Assembly (NCBI GenBank): GCA_012845835.1
Contig: JABAKD010000025.1
Coordinates: 31,750,314 to 31,814,313 of the forward strand
DNA: 64,000 bases
Reading direction: 5' to 3'
DNA from: Undaria pinnatifida
Lineage: Eukaryota > Sar > Phaeophyceae > Laminariales > Alariaceae
Shown: one piece after another, positions 22,336-34,029 of the stretch
Position numbering within the stretch: position 1 is the stretch's first letter
How the letters are laid out: each line of letters starts with the position of its first letter
Notes under the pieces: generated by a model
What the model was told of the DNA's origin: nothing
What the model saw: only the letters and a program-made list of their open reading frames with translations
The model's database searches: none
Translations under genes and position numbers: made by a program

Positions 22336-22980
22336 CACACGACACACTAAAACCATATGTACGTCCGCATACGAAACCCAGTCAAAAGATGGAACCCATA
22401 TACCCTGGGTTCCAAATTGAGGTCTCTACGAGTCAGAAACATCACACAGTCTACATAAAGTCTTTACACAAACCTAAAAATGCGTCACATCTGCTCGTTG
22501 TAAAATGACAGGTTCATCGAGAACGCAAGAACAAACAAAGCGAGAGACGGGGTAATCGCAGCAGCTCAAATCATTGTAGCATTCGCTCACCACATCACCT
22601 CCTTTGAAATTGGTTTTGTGCATCAGTGAACTGGGTCCAACGCATGCCCGTAGTGTTTTAGGTGGAGTGAGGAGCCGTTGGTGAAAATCAAGTGCGCTGC
22701 TCGATAACCTGTTCCTGACCGTCAGTATACTGAACAATCTTCGGGCCGCGTCTTCTCTGTGTCAGGTTTGTGAGGAATTTCTTTATCGTTTTTCAAACAA
22801 GCGGTTGCGATGGCATATACTTCCTGGCTTGATGTAAAGGAAAAGAACATCACTCAGCGATCTACTACACGCTACGGCATGTTTTCATGAGCACCACTAA
22901 CAAGAGCACCAGACATGGACGCGACATCTACAGGACCACAACATCTTCGACGACAGTGGGGAGAAAACAGGACGTAAAAA

Positions 22981-23376
22981 TAACAGAGTTTTCTGAAAAA
23001 TGGGAACGGAGCCTAAAATGAGAACGGACGTTTTTTTTTAGAAAGCAAACTAATTATGTACAACGCAAAAAAACTAAATGACAGTCCTGTGGGGCTGTAC
23101 AGCAGCCTTCGAATGAGCTGTCGCTCAGGCTGGAAGTCCTCGGCATCGCCTCGGTAGCCAGCATCTAGAGAAATCACCATAGAGCCAGCGTATATCGCTT
23201 TTTGCGCCTACCCGAAGGCATGAGATGGAGCATGACCGTTCTGACGAGCTCCTCTCACAGGGCTGGCCAAGGGGTTTCGCAGGATCATTTCGGTTCTCTG
23301 ATACACCACATGGTTCTGGAGATAACGCTTGGTTCTCATTTTAGGCTCCGTTCCCATTTTTCTGAAAACTCTGTTA
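22981..23376. mobile_element. MITE with 45-bp TIRs, probable TA target
   Basis: 22,981-23,025 and 23,332-23,376 are inverted repeats matching at 44 of 45 positions (outer word TAACAGAGTTTTCTGA). If the outermost TA is the duplicated target, the TIR starts ACAGAG. The 306-bp interior has no ORF of note. It is typical of a Tc1/mariner-derived MITE. Confidence 0.8.
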
Positions 23377-23380
23377 AATG

Positions 23381-23601
23381 GTGTACGATTTTACTTATTT
23401 TTTATATCTTCCGGCGGATGGGGAAAAATAAAGCTTTAGCTCACCACACCTCCACGTATTTTCATACGGGTCGTGTGTCAAAGCAACTGAGTTAAATCGA
23501 CACACGACGCGTATGAAAATACGTGGAAGTGTTGTGAGCTAAAGCTATATTTTTCCTCATCCGCCGGAGGATTAAAAAAAAAAAAAAGTAAAATCGTACA
23601 C
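23381..23601. mobile_element. Fold-back element, ~100-bp arms
   Basis: 23,381-23,479 and 23,499-23,601 are inverted copies (outer word GTGTACGATTTTAC, inner word GTCGTGTGTC) around a 19-base loop. It starts four bases after the MITE at 22,981-23,376. The right arm has a 14-base A run. It would form a long hairpin RNA if transcribed. Confidence 0.85.
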
Positions 23602-23639
23602 TATATTAAATAAATTGTGAAAAAAGGGTAGGGACAGGT

Positions 23640-24372
23640 ATGTTAACACTGCGGTATACCACACGACCAACCTATTACGCAGGGTATTTCGTTCCTCGAT
23701 CCGTTTACATGATTGTCTGACAACCTCTACCATACCAAACGCCGTAACATATGCCTAACGAAGTAAAGTCCCCCCCGCGTTCAATAGGGGTGACATCGCA
23801 TGCCCACGTGAGACAACCTCTACGAAACGCAGTACCAGGTAGCATATGGCTAACGAAGTAAAGTCACTCTCGCGTTAAAAAGTGATGACATCGCATATAT
23901 ATGACATCGCATGCCCACCTCGCCTGCTGTATTTGTAAGATGTATCTATTTTGCAGAATTGGCGACCTCAGAGCCACGGTAAAAATCATGGGCGTGAAAT
24001 CGTACATTTGGACAATAATATTGGGTTGAAAAGGAAGCACACGCAGATCTGCTAAAATTGCGGTAAAGCACACTGCCGACCCATCGCATGCCCACCTGAG
24101 ACGACCTCTACGAAACGCAGTACCATTTACCTCACGAAGTAAAATCACCCTCGCGTTCAACAGTGGTGACATTGCATATATATGACATCGCATACCCACC
24201 TCGCCTGCTGTATTTGTAAGATGTATCTCTGTTTTAGAATTGGCGACCTCAGAGCCCCACATCGGCAAGGTAAAAATCAGGGACGTGATATCGTACATTT
24301 GAGACAACGAAAATTTGAAAAGGAAGCACAGGCAGATATGTTAAAGTTGCGGTAAACCACCTTACCAACGCA
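23640..24372 (+). repeat. Tandem repeat, about 285-bp unit
   Basis: Two full units (from about 23,796 and 24,081) share CATCGCATGCCCACSTGAGAC, CTCTACGAAACGCAGTACCA, GCATATATATGACATCGCAT, CTCGCCTGCTGTATTTGTAA and GAATTGGCGACCTCAGAGCC. A diverged partial unit precedes them at 23,640. The 147-codon minus-strand frame across it (23,864-24,307) is itself repetitive and not a believable gene. Confidence 0.85.
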
Positions 24373-24519
24373 TCACGTAAGGTATTTCGTACATACCGTC
24401 TGCGTGATCGCCTCCCAACCTATGCCAAGCGAAGTATGACTAACGAGGTAACGTAATTGAGCGCGTGTACAACAAGCGTTCATTAAAAACACTAACGATT
24501 CGCATTTCTCCCTCTAGTG

Positions 24520-26065
24520 CTCAATGGCGGTGACAGTGCATGACCACATCACCTCATATGTTGCATTTCGCAATGATACGAATCTCTTTCCTATATATAA
24601 TTAGCGATGTCAGAAAATAATGGTAACTACATGATGGCGGTGACAGTGCATGACCACATCACCTCGCCTGTTGTATTCGGCAATAATATGTGTCTTTTTC
24701 TTTTAATTAGCGATATCAGAAAATAATGGAAACTACAAATATTCTAGCTTTCGATCCATGTACAACAACAAATTATGAAGATTTAACACGTTATTTACTA
24801 CACTTGAACACTGGGTTGCATACTGCATCTAACATCAAACCCTCTAGAATAGTAAACAATACCAGGCAGGTGATAGAAAGGGATGTCTTCTTGCTACAAT
24901 CGTCAGGTTTGTCCCCTTTAAGCATTTATAGTTTCCGCGCATATATTCAAATGTCCCGCCCCCCGCCCCCCCCCTCCCCTCCCCCTCCCCCAATCCCTCT
25001 TGTTCAACCCCGGCCCCCCTCCCCCCCCCCCCCCCCCCCCCGTCCCCCGATCCCTCCCCCCCCCCCCCTCCCCCCACCCTTTTTTTCCGCCCAGTTTGTT
25101 CAAACGCCCCACTTACAATCGAAATCGGCCAGAGTAATAAACACCTCTACGCAGTTGATATCACGTCATTATCTTTCTGACCATCTATGACGTAGTTTTC
25201 ATTATTCCCCCCCCCCCTCTTCAACCCCCCCCTCCAACGCCCCCTCTTTTCCCGCCACCCACACGATCGCCTAGACCCAGCACCACGCGTATAACAAACC
25301 CCGACATCCCCTACATCTATGCCACCTTAAGCCCTCCCCCCCCCCCACCCCCCCCCCACCTTCTCCCCCCGCCCCCACTCCCCACCTGCCCATCCCCCCA
25401 CCCCCTCGAACACTCCGCCCTCTACTCACTGATTGTACGACTTACCCCAGGATATACATGATGAACTGATGCATTCTTTCCAAAACCGTCACATTTCTCC
25501 CCTTAAAAGAATGTATAGTTTCCACGAACAGGTTGAGCTGCCCCATCCGCCCCCCCCCCCGCCCCATCGCCCCCCCCCAACCCCCCGAATGATAAACTGT
25601 TTTTTTTTTTTTTCTTCTTCTAAAATCCATCAGATTTATCCCTTTAAAGGATTTATAGCTTCCACGTACAAATTTCCCGCCCCCCCCCCCCATCCCCCCC
25701 GCCGCCCCATCCCCCCCCCTCCCCCCCCCGCCCTTTTGATTAAAACCAGGACCCCACGTCCTTGAAAACTCCGCCCTCCCCTCACCGGTTATTTGACTTA
25801 CAGAATTTACTTGATAAATATATGCATCTCCTTCCACAGCCGTCAGATTTTGTGTCCCTCAGAAACGGCCTTCATAGTTTGCGCGCACAGACGAACTAGC
25901 ATCACCCTGTTGACCCTGATAGCTACACTGTAGTTGTAAGGGGAGTCGCTGACCTATATTCTTAATGAGGACACACAACCCGTAATACGCGCGATCGGAG
26001 TATCACACAAAGCTTGCAAAGAGGAGTTTCGACAAAATCTTCGATTTCACAGCTGGAATGTATTT
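24520..26065 (+). repeat. C-tract dispersed repeat, copy C (long)
   Basis: It begins with two direct copies of TGGCGGTGACAGTGCATGAC (24,523 and 24,635), then TTTCGATCCATGTACAA and CTCTAGAATAGTAAACA shared with the 34-kb copy, then three C-rich stretches alternating with 'TGATGCATTC...TTTATAGTTTCC' modules, then the core (25,907) and the CTGGAATGTATTTTCATT end. Poly-C runs exceed 20 bases at 25,020-25,042, so exact length is uncertain. Pro-rich frames here are translated C runs. Confidence 0.85.
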
Positions 26066-28737
26066 TCATTATACATAATATAGCCCTGAACCCTCTACAG
26101 CGAGTGGTACATTCTTCCTTGTTTGTTTTCATCGAGTTCAATGGGGGGAGCGTGAAAGCGACAGTAATGACTTGCTGCTGTCCTCTGTTTTTTTCTATCT
26201 TTTTTTGTTCGTTTGCTCCCTTTTTTCCCTCCCCGTCGACATCGTTAGACCTTGTTATGCCTTATGCCGCCTCTCCCTCGTGTTGTTTTAGTCCGTTAAA
26301 CAGCAATCGTCTTCTTCGTGTTGTTTTGTCCGTGCAAAAACAGTGCTCAGTTAGTTGTCTTCTTCGTGTCGTTTTGCCTGTGCAACAGGTATGTATCTGT
26401 TCCTTTTCAGCGCGTATGGTGTTCCTCTGACAATTGTAGTATTGCCTTTCCTTTCCGATCTTCTTTCATCACCTTCTGATGAACACCTGCTGTTTTTTTT
26501 CTCTGTTATATATTTGTTTACCTTTATATCTTTTTGGATGGTTTGGCTTTTTTAGTTGTGTTCCCGTATACGGTATTGTAGGACACTTTCTTTACCTTGT
26601 TTAATAGCGACTGTTTGGTTTACCCTGTTTCACAGTCTGCGGCCACATTTTATTTATCTCTCAAGTATTTGCGAAGTTAGAAAATTTGATATGCCATACA
26701 AACAGCTTTCAAAGGTGAGTATCAACCCAAAATTGATCGAACACACAGCTGTCGACGTGATTCTGATATTTTTTCCTTTTCAGTAGTAGCTCTCGGTTCA
26801 TTTCCCTCTCTTCACCCGTTGTCTCCAGCCCTCGTTCCTGATCGTTGTGTTCCGAAATATTCCGACTTGCATGTATCATCATTTACCGGCCCTATCCCGA
26901 CCACCGTCCGGCCTATTTACCGACTGACTGTGTTCCCGACCGTTTCCCCGACTATGGCCAGACTATGTTTTCGACAAATTTCCTGACTGCGTTCTTGACC
27001 GTTTTCCCGTTTACGCCCCCGACAGATTTCCCGACCTGTTCTTGACCCGTTCCATGATCCCGTCCCGTGATGAAATCGTGGACTCCCGTCCCGTCCCGTC
27101 AACAAAATGTCTTCCCACATTATTCCCGTCCCATTCCCGTCCCGCAGTAAGCAAACAGGAGTTTTTTCCCGTGCCGTCGCTCGTGAACACCCGAAATAAC
27201 TTTCGCCTTCGGGAAAAAAGGTTACCGTATCGTACCGACGGGTGCCTTGGTTACCGCGCGTTCCATTGGTTTATGTAGGATGTAGCTATTATGATTTTGT
27301 ACACGTGCGTTCGGTTTGTGTATGACCTGTCGGGGTGTCGGAAGGCTCGAAGTTGAAAACATTGACGTGAAGTGTCGGAAAATGATTGTTCGGGCGCCCT
27401 TTGTTTAGCTGGAAAATTGTGCGGGAAACATTCGTCAGCGCCACGAGTATCTTGGCGACAGTAAAGCGTCTCTCTGTCTACCCGCTACGCTCAAAGTCAA
27501 CAACGCGCTTTTTACAAGGAAACACACCGAGTGTGCATGGTCTTACATGAGAGACACATCACCTCAGCTAAGGTTCTTCATCGTCCCCTCGTATGGCAGT
27601 GCCATAAGGTTGTCCGGGAACGCATACAGAAGGTGAGCCTACAGTACTGTCTGACTATACTTTGTAAGGGGCTCCTTCAATCAATGCGTTTGTTTGTGTT
27701 TTATGTCAAAGTTCGCATCGTTCGCGGTCATGTGTCACAACACAGTCCGCCTCACCCAAAACCTTGACGAGAAGTCTAGCTGATCTGAATTGGTCGGTGT
27801 GTTCTTCGGGACGGCCCTACGTCGCAGCTCTTGCTAAGTGCTCCTTGTGGCTGTTCTTGTGAACGCATATATATGAGGAATGACCCTTCTTGCCTTCACG
27901 GGCATACCGAAATCAATTTGCCGGGAAGAGGTGGCCACCTCGTACGATACATCAGTTCCTGGAATGCATATAGCACCGTAGGTCCCTGGGCACCTGGTAT
28001 TATACTCCGTAATATTCTGTTAGAAAATGCCTGGTACTACTGCTGCTGCAATAATTTAGTGCATCTGACATGGCTTCGGCGCTAATCCTTTAGGGACTAC
28101 TGCAATCATACTTCGTCCATACTACATAGATACTTTGATACTGCATACAGGGTTAGGACTGAGGACGGGCTAACTAAGAAGATCTAGTCCACCGTCTAGG
28201 ACAAGGTGAAGGGAGTTCGAGTACATTCATGTCTCTCGGCTTGCCTTACAGCTTCCGCGTTGCAGTTCGAACACATCCCCAACATGTTCTACACCAGTAG
28301 CTGGGGTCGCATCATGTGGTCAACACTGCTGTAGTAAGCGTCAGGTTGTTTGGTGAATGTTTTCGCCAGAAGTCCGGAAGAGGTTCAAAGGTTGAGCCCA
28401 AACGTACTATTTTTATCTGCACAACGCAACACACTCTCCCATAATCTGCAAACTCGTTTGCATTCGGACAACGTGCAGAGCACAAAAGATGCCTGGTGTA
28501 TGCTACTCTGTACCTGGTATGTGTTTTAGCCCTGTTGGTGAAATATGTACACATACATACATGCATGTCATATCTACGCGCGATCGGAGTAGCACACACA
28601 AGGGCCGCCTTTACCGCAATTGTGGGTTATTATATGGGATGAAGTTTGGAAATCAGGGAATTCTGTTTTGATCCGCGTGTGCTTACGGCATTATGATGAG
28701 ACAGAAAATGCCAACAACGGCCTAAAAAACTACTTTA
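26066..28737. other. No gene recognised; T-rich and CCCGTCCCG-rich DNA
   Basis: 26,080-26,800 is T-rich. 26,880-27,160 is made of TTCCCGACC/CCCGTCCCG words. Open frames up to 138 codons (26,014-26,430) are Ser/Phe/Cys-rich translations of skewed DNA, and I do not accept them. Confidence 0.5.
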
Positions 28738-28798
28738 GACCCTAACCCTAACCTTAACGCTAACCCTAACGCTAGCCCCGACCCTAACCCTAACCCAT
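28738..28798 (+). repeat. Interstitial telomere-type repeat (CCCTAA)n
   Basis: About ten degenerate CCCTAA/CCTTAA/CGCTAA hexamers occur in tandem. They match a TTAGGG-type telomere on the other strand. Smaller patches lie at 54,909-54,940 and 61,203-61,222. Confidence 0.85.
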
Positions 28799-28947
28799 GC
28801 AACTGTCCGGGAAAAATCGAACAACTTTTTCTTTTGATGAAAATTTGGTCGACCACATTGAAACCCATATAGCACAATATTCCTCGATTTCAATACTGTA
28901 TCCTAGATAATAATCTAGACGTCGACTAAAGGCTACTGACACAGCTT

Positions 28948-29005
28948 GCGACGAGGCGTTTCGACAAAATCGTCGATCTGACAGCTGGAGAGTGTGTTGG
29001 TATTT
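28948..29005 (+). repeat. C-tract repeat end module, fragment
   Basis: ACAGCTTGCGACGAGGCGTTTCGA and GATCTGACAGCTGGAGAGTG are diverged versions of the end module. A second scrap (CGCGCGATCGGAGTAGCACA) lies at 28,574-28,595. Confidence 0.7.
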
Positions 29006-29640
29006 TCACATAAATATTTACCCCTGTGCATACCCGTCTACACAAATTTATGCACCCCTACTTCTTAATGCATACCTGGTACCTGGTACGAAGTATTAAT
29101 TACCCCGTGGTCCTAACCCGACTATAGTCTACTAATACGAGCCTACTATTTTTGTATGAAGTATATCCTCGACAAGCACGGGGGGGGGTGGGATCGGGGT
29201 GGGTGTGTCTTAAATATACAATATCTCGGGGTATGGATGCATAGCTCATACGTACACAGAACTACAATAAGTCTCCAGGTGTGCACAACTTTTCAAGCAG
29301 GGCATGCGTGTGCACGCATGCATTCACGTAGATTAATACTGTTTGGTTTTTCCATTGTTGGACGACCAGAACACGACCTCGTCGTGTTTTGTTCAGAACT
29401 CGTGTCGGCCTGTTTGTCTGTCTCACATAATTTTTTTTCATATTTCCATGTTCTGGCTCGTTTTTGGTGTGTTATCGTGCCCTGCACGCTCGTATTTCAC
29501 TTGATTTACCTTCATTAATTGTTGTTGTTTTTGGTTTTCCCTGTCTCACAGGCTGTTATCACAGAACTTGTATAATGGTGTACATATACCATATCTCTCT
29601 TCAATGAAAAACCAATACGGACGCGGGGACACTTGGTGTA
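29006..29640. other. No gene recognised
   Basis: The 120-codon frame at 29,156-29,518 (+) starts in a G run and has no recognisable domain. Confidence 0.4.
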
Positions 29641-29649
29641 TTGATCAGC

Positions 29650-29935
29650 TGGTACTGATCAGCTGGTACTAATAATCTGATGCATTTCCTTCCACAGCTG
29701 TCATATTTTGTCCCCCTCAAAAACGGGTGTTGTAGGTTCCGCGCACAGACTGACTAACATCACCCTGTTGACCCTGATAGCTACACTGTAGTTGCAAGGG
29801 GAGTCGCCGACCTATATCCTTAATGAGGACACACAACCCGTAATACGCGCGATCGGAGTATCACACGCAGCTTGCAAAGATGAGTTTCGACCAAATATTC
29901 CATCTCACAGCTGGAGTGAATTTTTTTTTTTATAA
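29650..29935 (+). repeat. C-tract dispersed repeat, copy E (core and end)
   Basis: It has the CTGATGCATTTCCTTCCACA module, the core at 29,767, the CGCGATCGGAGTATCACA module and an end module CTGGAGTGAATTTTTT. Confidence 0.85.
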
Positions 29936-30735
29936 TATGTACGTTCAGTTCGCATTTTTGTTGCGCTGGCTCTTGTAAATTTCTCCCCTGTCTCGTACCT
30001 GGTACTGCACCTATCATGGTAGCGTCTACGACCGCCTACGAAACTATTCCCTCTGTGTGATACGGAGTCAGAACGAGCACTGGTTGTGCTGATGATGATG
30101 ATGTTGCTCATGACTGTCTTGGGAAGAATTGTGAAATAAAACCAGAAGGCAACACGCAGACACACTGCCTCTTGTCTGCCATTTTTCTGAATCTGACAAA
30201 GATACAGGGTTTACTGCAAAGCTAGTCTAGGCCTAAGGCTATCATATTGGTGAGTGACGGATCACGCTCACTACACATACGCTAACTACGCCGTCCACAG
30301 GAAGGAATCCAATAGTTCGAAAACCCCAGCTGCTGACGTATTGGGCGCAATGATTTTAAGGTGTTGGCAGCGGGTAACGCTTGTCAGAGGATACCACAGG
30401 TGGAGGATACAACTCAAGCCATAGAAGTAGTACTTGCATCTTGTGCCTGCCCTCATGTCCAATGCGATTCTTTGCACAGCGAAATCGCCTTGCCGTACAT
30501 TCAATGTTCATCTCATTTCCGTTGCTTGTGGCCGTAAAGGTTGTTTCTTTAGAAGGCATCGGCACGGATACTGATTGCGCTGGACGTGGATGAGTACAAA
30601 CACCCATCAGGAGCACAATAAGGTCACCTACTGCCTGGTAATAATATGGTATATGCTGGATGCGACTTGGGCCTGGCTCCCCACCATGGTTGATACCCCC
30701 CTACAGCACGCAAACAGTCAGTCAGTAGAATTAAT
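29936..30735. other. No gene recognised
   Basis: Only short open frames on both strands and a small GATGATGATG run at about 30,090. Nothing else is seen. Confidence 0.45.
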
Positions 30736-31074
30736 AGTAGACCCAGGCTACGGTAGAGGGGGCCTTATATTTCAGTGTGTGTGTGTTCTTCACATTAAAC
30801 CGTTCTTCTACTCGTCGACATCCAGCACACCCAGTGTCCGTACTGATTCTTCACCCTAGAAAGATCAGCTCTGTGGTCACAAGCTACGACAATACTCTCG
30901 GACCGTTCTCCTTCGGCCTGCCCCGTCCTTGGGGTGGGCCGAGGAAGCCCGCGAGGACCTGCAGCGGTCTAGCGGCAGTCACACGGGCATCGAGCCTCGG
31001 GCTGGGTAGAGAGGGAACCTTGCGCGGTCTGGCTAGTAAACTGCTCACTCTAAGGACCGCGTGGGGTGGTGGTG

Positions 31075-31620
31075 ATGGGTTTTCTTTTTAACCCCGACGC
31101 CGAGGAGTTCATCCCCGGGGCAGGACGGGTACATCACCACAGCAGAGAGCGCAGCGTGGGCAGCTTGGGGAGTGGAGAGGCTGGCCACCGCGTGGGTACG
31201 CATGCACGACAGGAAGGATGGGAGTGTCGGCGTTGGCTGGGACGGCTGCACCCAGCCAGCGGAAACCAAGGCGCGAACCGGGCTACGAAACGGAGAGCCA
31301 CAATCATCACATTAATAGAGAGAAAAAAGAAACAACAGAAACAGAAACGGAGGAGGGGACGAGCCTCTCGTCGGCTGGCTGAGAAAGCAGCACGCGAGAC
31401 TCGTAAGAGACGGAAGGCGGCACTTGTGGCGGTAGCGACCTACAACGTGCGTACCCTGGCCGTAAAGGGGAAGAACGGGTATGGGCATGACGAGCGTGTA
31501 CTGGCGAAAGGCCAGCAACTCGGCTGTGACTTCATTGGCCTGCAGGAAACTCGACGGCCCGGCAACACGAGATTTAGTGCAGCTGGATACCAAGTTTTTT
31601 GCTCAGGTATTTTGGTTTAA
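31075..31620 (+). pseudogene. LINE (non-LTR retrotransposon) APE-type endonuclease, N-terminal fragment
   Basis: The ORF starts MGFLFNPDAEEF, has a very basic stretch (residues ~80-115, Lys/Arg/Gln-rich) and then VATYNVRTLAVKG, GCDFIGLQETRR and FSAAGYQVFCSG. ATYNVRTL and the LQET Glu are the first two conserved motifs of exonuclease-endonuclease-phosphatase domains at the start of LINE ORF2. The domain stops after ~60 residues at 31,620, where the sequence changes abruptly to the hairpin arm. The later EEP motifs and the RT are absent. LINE copies usually lose the 5' end; this one keeps the start of the endonuclease ORF and loses the rest. Confidence 0.8.
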
Positions 31621-31621
31621 T

Positions 31622-32912
31622 GAGAAGAACACAAAGGGGGGAGGGGGGGAAACAGGAGGAGTAGAAGGAAAGCCGTCCAAGGGAATGGGGGCAGGGGGGG
31701 CAACAGGAGGAATAGAAGGGAGACCGCGGTGGACGAAGGCAGGAAGGAGATGGCAGACAGGGTAGCAAGGTACCAGGCCGACTAGTAGGTACATAGCACT
31801 TTTCGTCTTTTTCTGGGGTATTTTTTTCCCCTTTGTTCCCTCCTTGCGTGTCCAGGTTTTTGGCTCGTGTTCGGATTATCTTATTTTGGTTTTACTTTAC
31901 TTTATTTTTTTTCATTTTATTACCTGGTATGTTTCTTTTCCGAGCTTTGGCTCTCCTTTCCGGTTGGGTTGTTTCTTCGATTTCCCCTTCGTTTTGTTTG
32001 TTTCATTTTTTGTTTTATTTTTATCTTTGTTTTTATTTGTTTTCTCATTTTGTTTTTGTTTTTTGCTTTTGTTTTTGTTTTTGTTTATTTCGTATTTCTC
32101 TCTTCCAATGTATTTCTGTTGCTGACGTATATATGTTGTGCCTGTCGTACCCAGTGCTAGGGCATGACATTGCGTTGTCGAATGCATTACGATGCATTAT
32201 CTCTGTGTCGTAGCTTGTGACCACAGAGCTGATCTTTCTAGGGTGAAGAATCAGTACGGACACTGGGTGTGCTGGATGTCGACGAGTAGAAGAACGGTTT
32301 AATGTGAAGAACACACACACACACACGACACAGAGATAATGCATCGTAATGCATTCGACAACGCAATGTCATGCCCTAGTACTGGGTACGACAGGCACAA
32401 CATACATACGTCAGCAACAGAAATACATTGGAAGAGAGAAATACGAAATAAACAAAAACAAAAACAAAAACAAAAAACAAAAACAAAATGAGAAAACAAA
32501 TAAAAACAAAGATAAAAATAAAACAAAAAAATGAAACAAACAAAATGAAGGGGAAATCGAAGAAACAACCCAACGGGAAAGGAGAGCCAAAGCTCGGAAA
32601 AGAAACATACCAGGTAATAAAATGAAAAAAAATAAAGTAAAGTAAAACCAAAATAAGATAATCCAAACACGAGCCAAAAACCTGGACACGCAAGGAGGGA
32701 ACAAAGGGGAAAAAAATACCCCAGAGAAAGACGAAAAGTGCTATGTACCTACTAGTCGGCCTGGTACCTTGCTACCCTGTCTGCCATCTCCTTCCTGCCT
32801 TCGTCCACCGCGGTCTCCCTTCTATTCCTCCTGTTGCCCCCCCTGCCCCCATTCCCTTGGACGGCTTTCCTTCTACTCCTCCTGTTTCCCCCCCTCCCCC
32901 CATTGTGTTCTT
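31622..32912. repeat. Giant inverted repeat, ~590-bp arms, ~115-bp loop
   Basis: 31,622-32,212 and 32,327-32,912 are inverted copies with only scattered differences, including the long T-rich/A-rich stretches and the word GCCCTAG.ACTGGGTACGACAG. The loop (32,213-32,326) is itself the inverted copy of 30,776-30,893 just before the LINE fragment. The left arm may be a LINE 3' end (it ends with a T-rich UTR-like region), but that is inference. Mirror-image open frames in the arms are not genes. Confidence 0.9.
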
Positions 32913-33126
32913 GGCCAGGGGTCACTCGCCTTTGTTCCTATGCGATTTTAAGTATTCTTCATGTTTTACAATGGCAAAATTGATTCGCAATGCAAAAGTG
33001 ATCTAAGCTGCGCCGAAACAAGTGCCTAAACCACCTTCATCCGTGGGGCACAGAGCCACTCGTGCGAGTGGCTCAAACACACCAGTGAAAATGGGGGTAC
33101 CCCCCCTACTGTAGCCTTGGTCAGTA

Positions 33127-34029
33127 TATGCCATTTTTTTGTATAGGACCGTACTGCGCCCGGGCTAAAAACTCCGTGCTGGTAGTTTAATTTTGTCATA
33201 TATTAGATTGGCATAATATGCATTACCAGTAAAATTTATAGCACTGTAGGAACACATAACTCGACTTTAATCAATGCATGCGAAGCGTTGTTCAAGCGGG
33301 GACAGCCTACATACCCATGATAAGCAATCTCGGTTTCCATGTTGAGTACTGAGTCAACTTCAAGGGACCTGGATCCTTATCGTGGGAACCACGCTGCCAA
33401 CGGGTTTTAGGTGTACTGTGTATATCGATTTTTCTTTTCGCGGGGTCCATTGAAAGGTGAAATCAGCTTATTTGTTATACTCGTGTAGTAAAGGCAGCTG
33501 AGAGTCTATGTAGCCATGTATTGTTTAGGTGCGCGCTATGTGAAGGTTGCGACGAGAAACTGTGTAGTCGGGACGGGAGCGGGACGGTACCGGAGAAGGA
33601 AAATATGTGTGATATGTCGGTCGCGACCGCAATTTCCCGACTGCTCCCGTCGTTGGTTTCTTCTCCCACCGTCTGCCGTCCCACCGTAAGGTTTGATGTC
33701 TTCTTCCCGTGCCAAGTGTTCACCATCCCACTGCCTGTATCCCTCTGCGTGCGCTTTTCTAGACCACTTCTCGCCCCACAATCCGACCGGTAGTTTCGAC
33801 CATCCTCCCAAGACGTTCGCACACAGCCTTTACGTCTACTATCCCGCATCTATCCCAATACTGAGGCATTTATCTCCAGTGCATTTACGACCAGCTCTCT
33901 CCTTTCTCATCATTTGAAAATCACTGATGATGCAACTCATGGCATTGTAGGCAACTTTGGATGCAGGAACAGAGAGGCAATGACCCGATTGCTGCACACC
34001 AACTTTAGTATATACGATAATTTTATCAT
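33127..34029. other. No gene recognised; CCCGT-word DNA
   Basis: 33,560-33,720 holds the same CGGGACGGGAGCGGGAC / TTCCCGACTGCTCCCGTC words as near 2.9, 27.0 and 37.2 kb. Open frames are shadows of this pattern. Confidence 0.45.

Larger units (their letters stand above)
30740..33122 (-). mobile_element. 4-bp-TSD MITE carrying a 2.1-kb insert
   Basis: The outer ends are GACCCAGGCTACGGTAGAGG at 30,740 and the complement of GACCAAGGCTACAGTAGGGG ending at 33,122. The target duplication is AGTA (30,736-30,739 and 33,123-33,126). MITE sequence runs from 30,740 to about 30,775 (CTTATATTTCAGTG) and resumes at about 32,914 (GGCCAGGGGTCACTCGC). In the intact copy these are adjacent. The insert carries the LINE fragment and the long hairpin. 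Confidence 0.85.

Noticed and set aside
22064-24372. CRISPR-like arrays
   Set aside because: Units are 100 and 285 bp head to tail without unique spacers of constant length, and the window is eukaryotic.
24726-25190. Pro-rich 154-codon frame
   Set aside because: Its Pro-rich part is read from poly-C runs of the dispersed repeat.
31833-32213. Phe/Leu/Val-rich 'membrane protein' frames and their mirror images to 32,704
   Set aside because: They are T-rich repeat arms read in several frames; the same sequence in inverse gives equal frames on the other strand.
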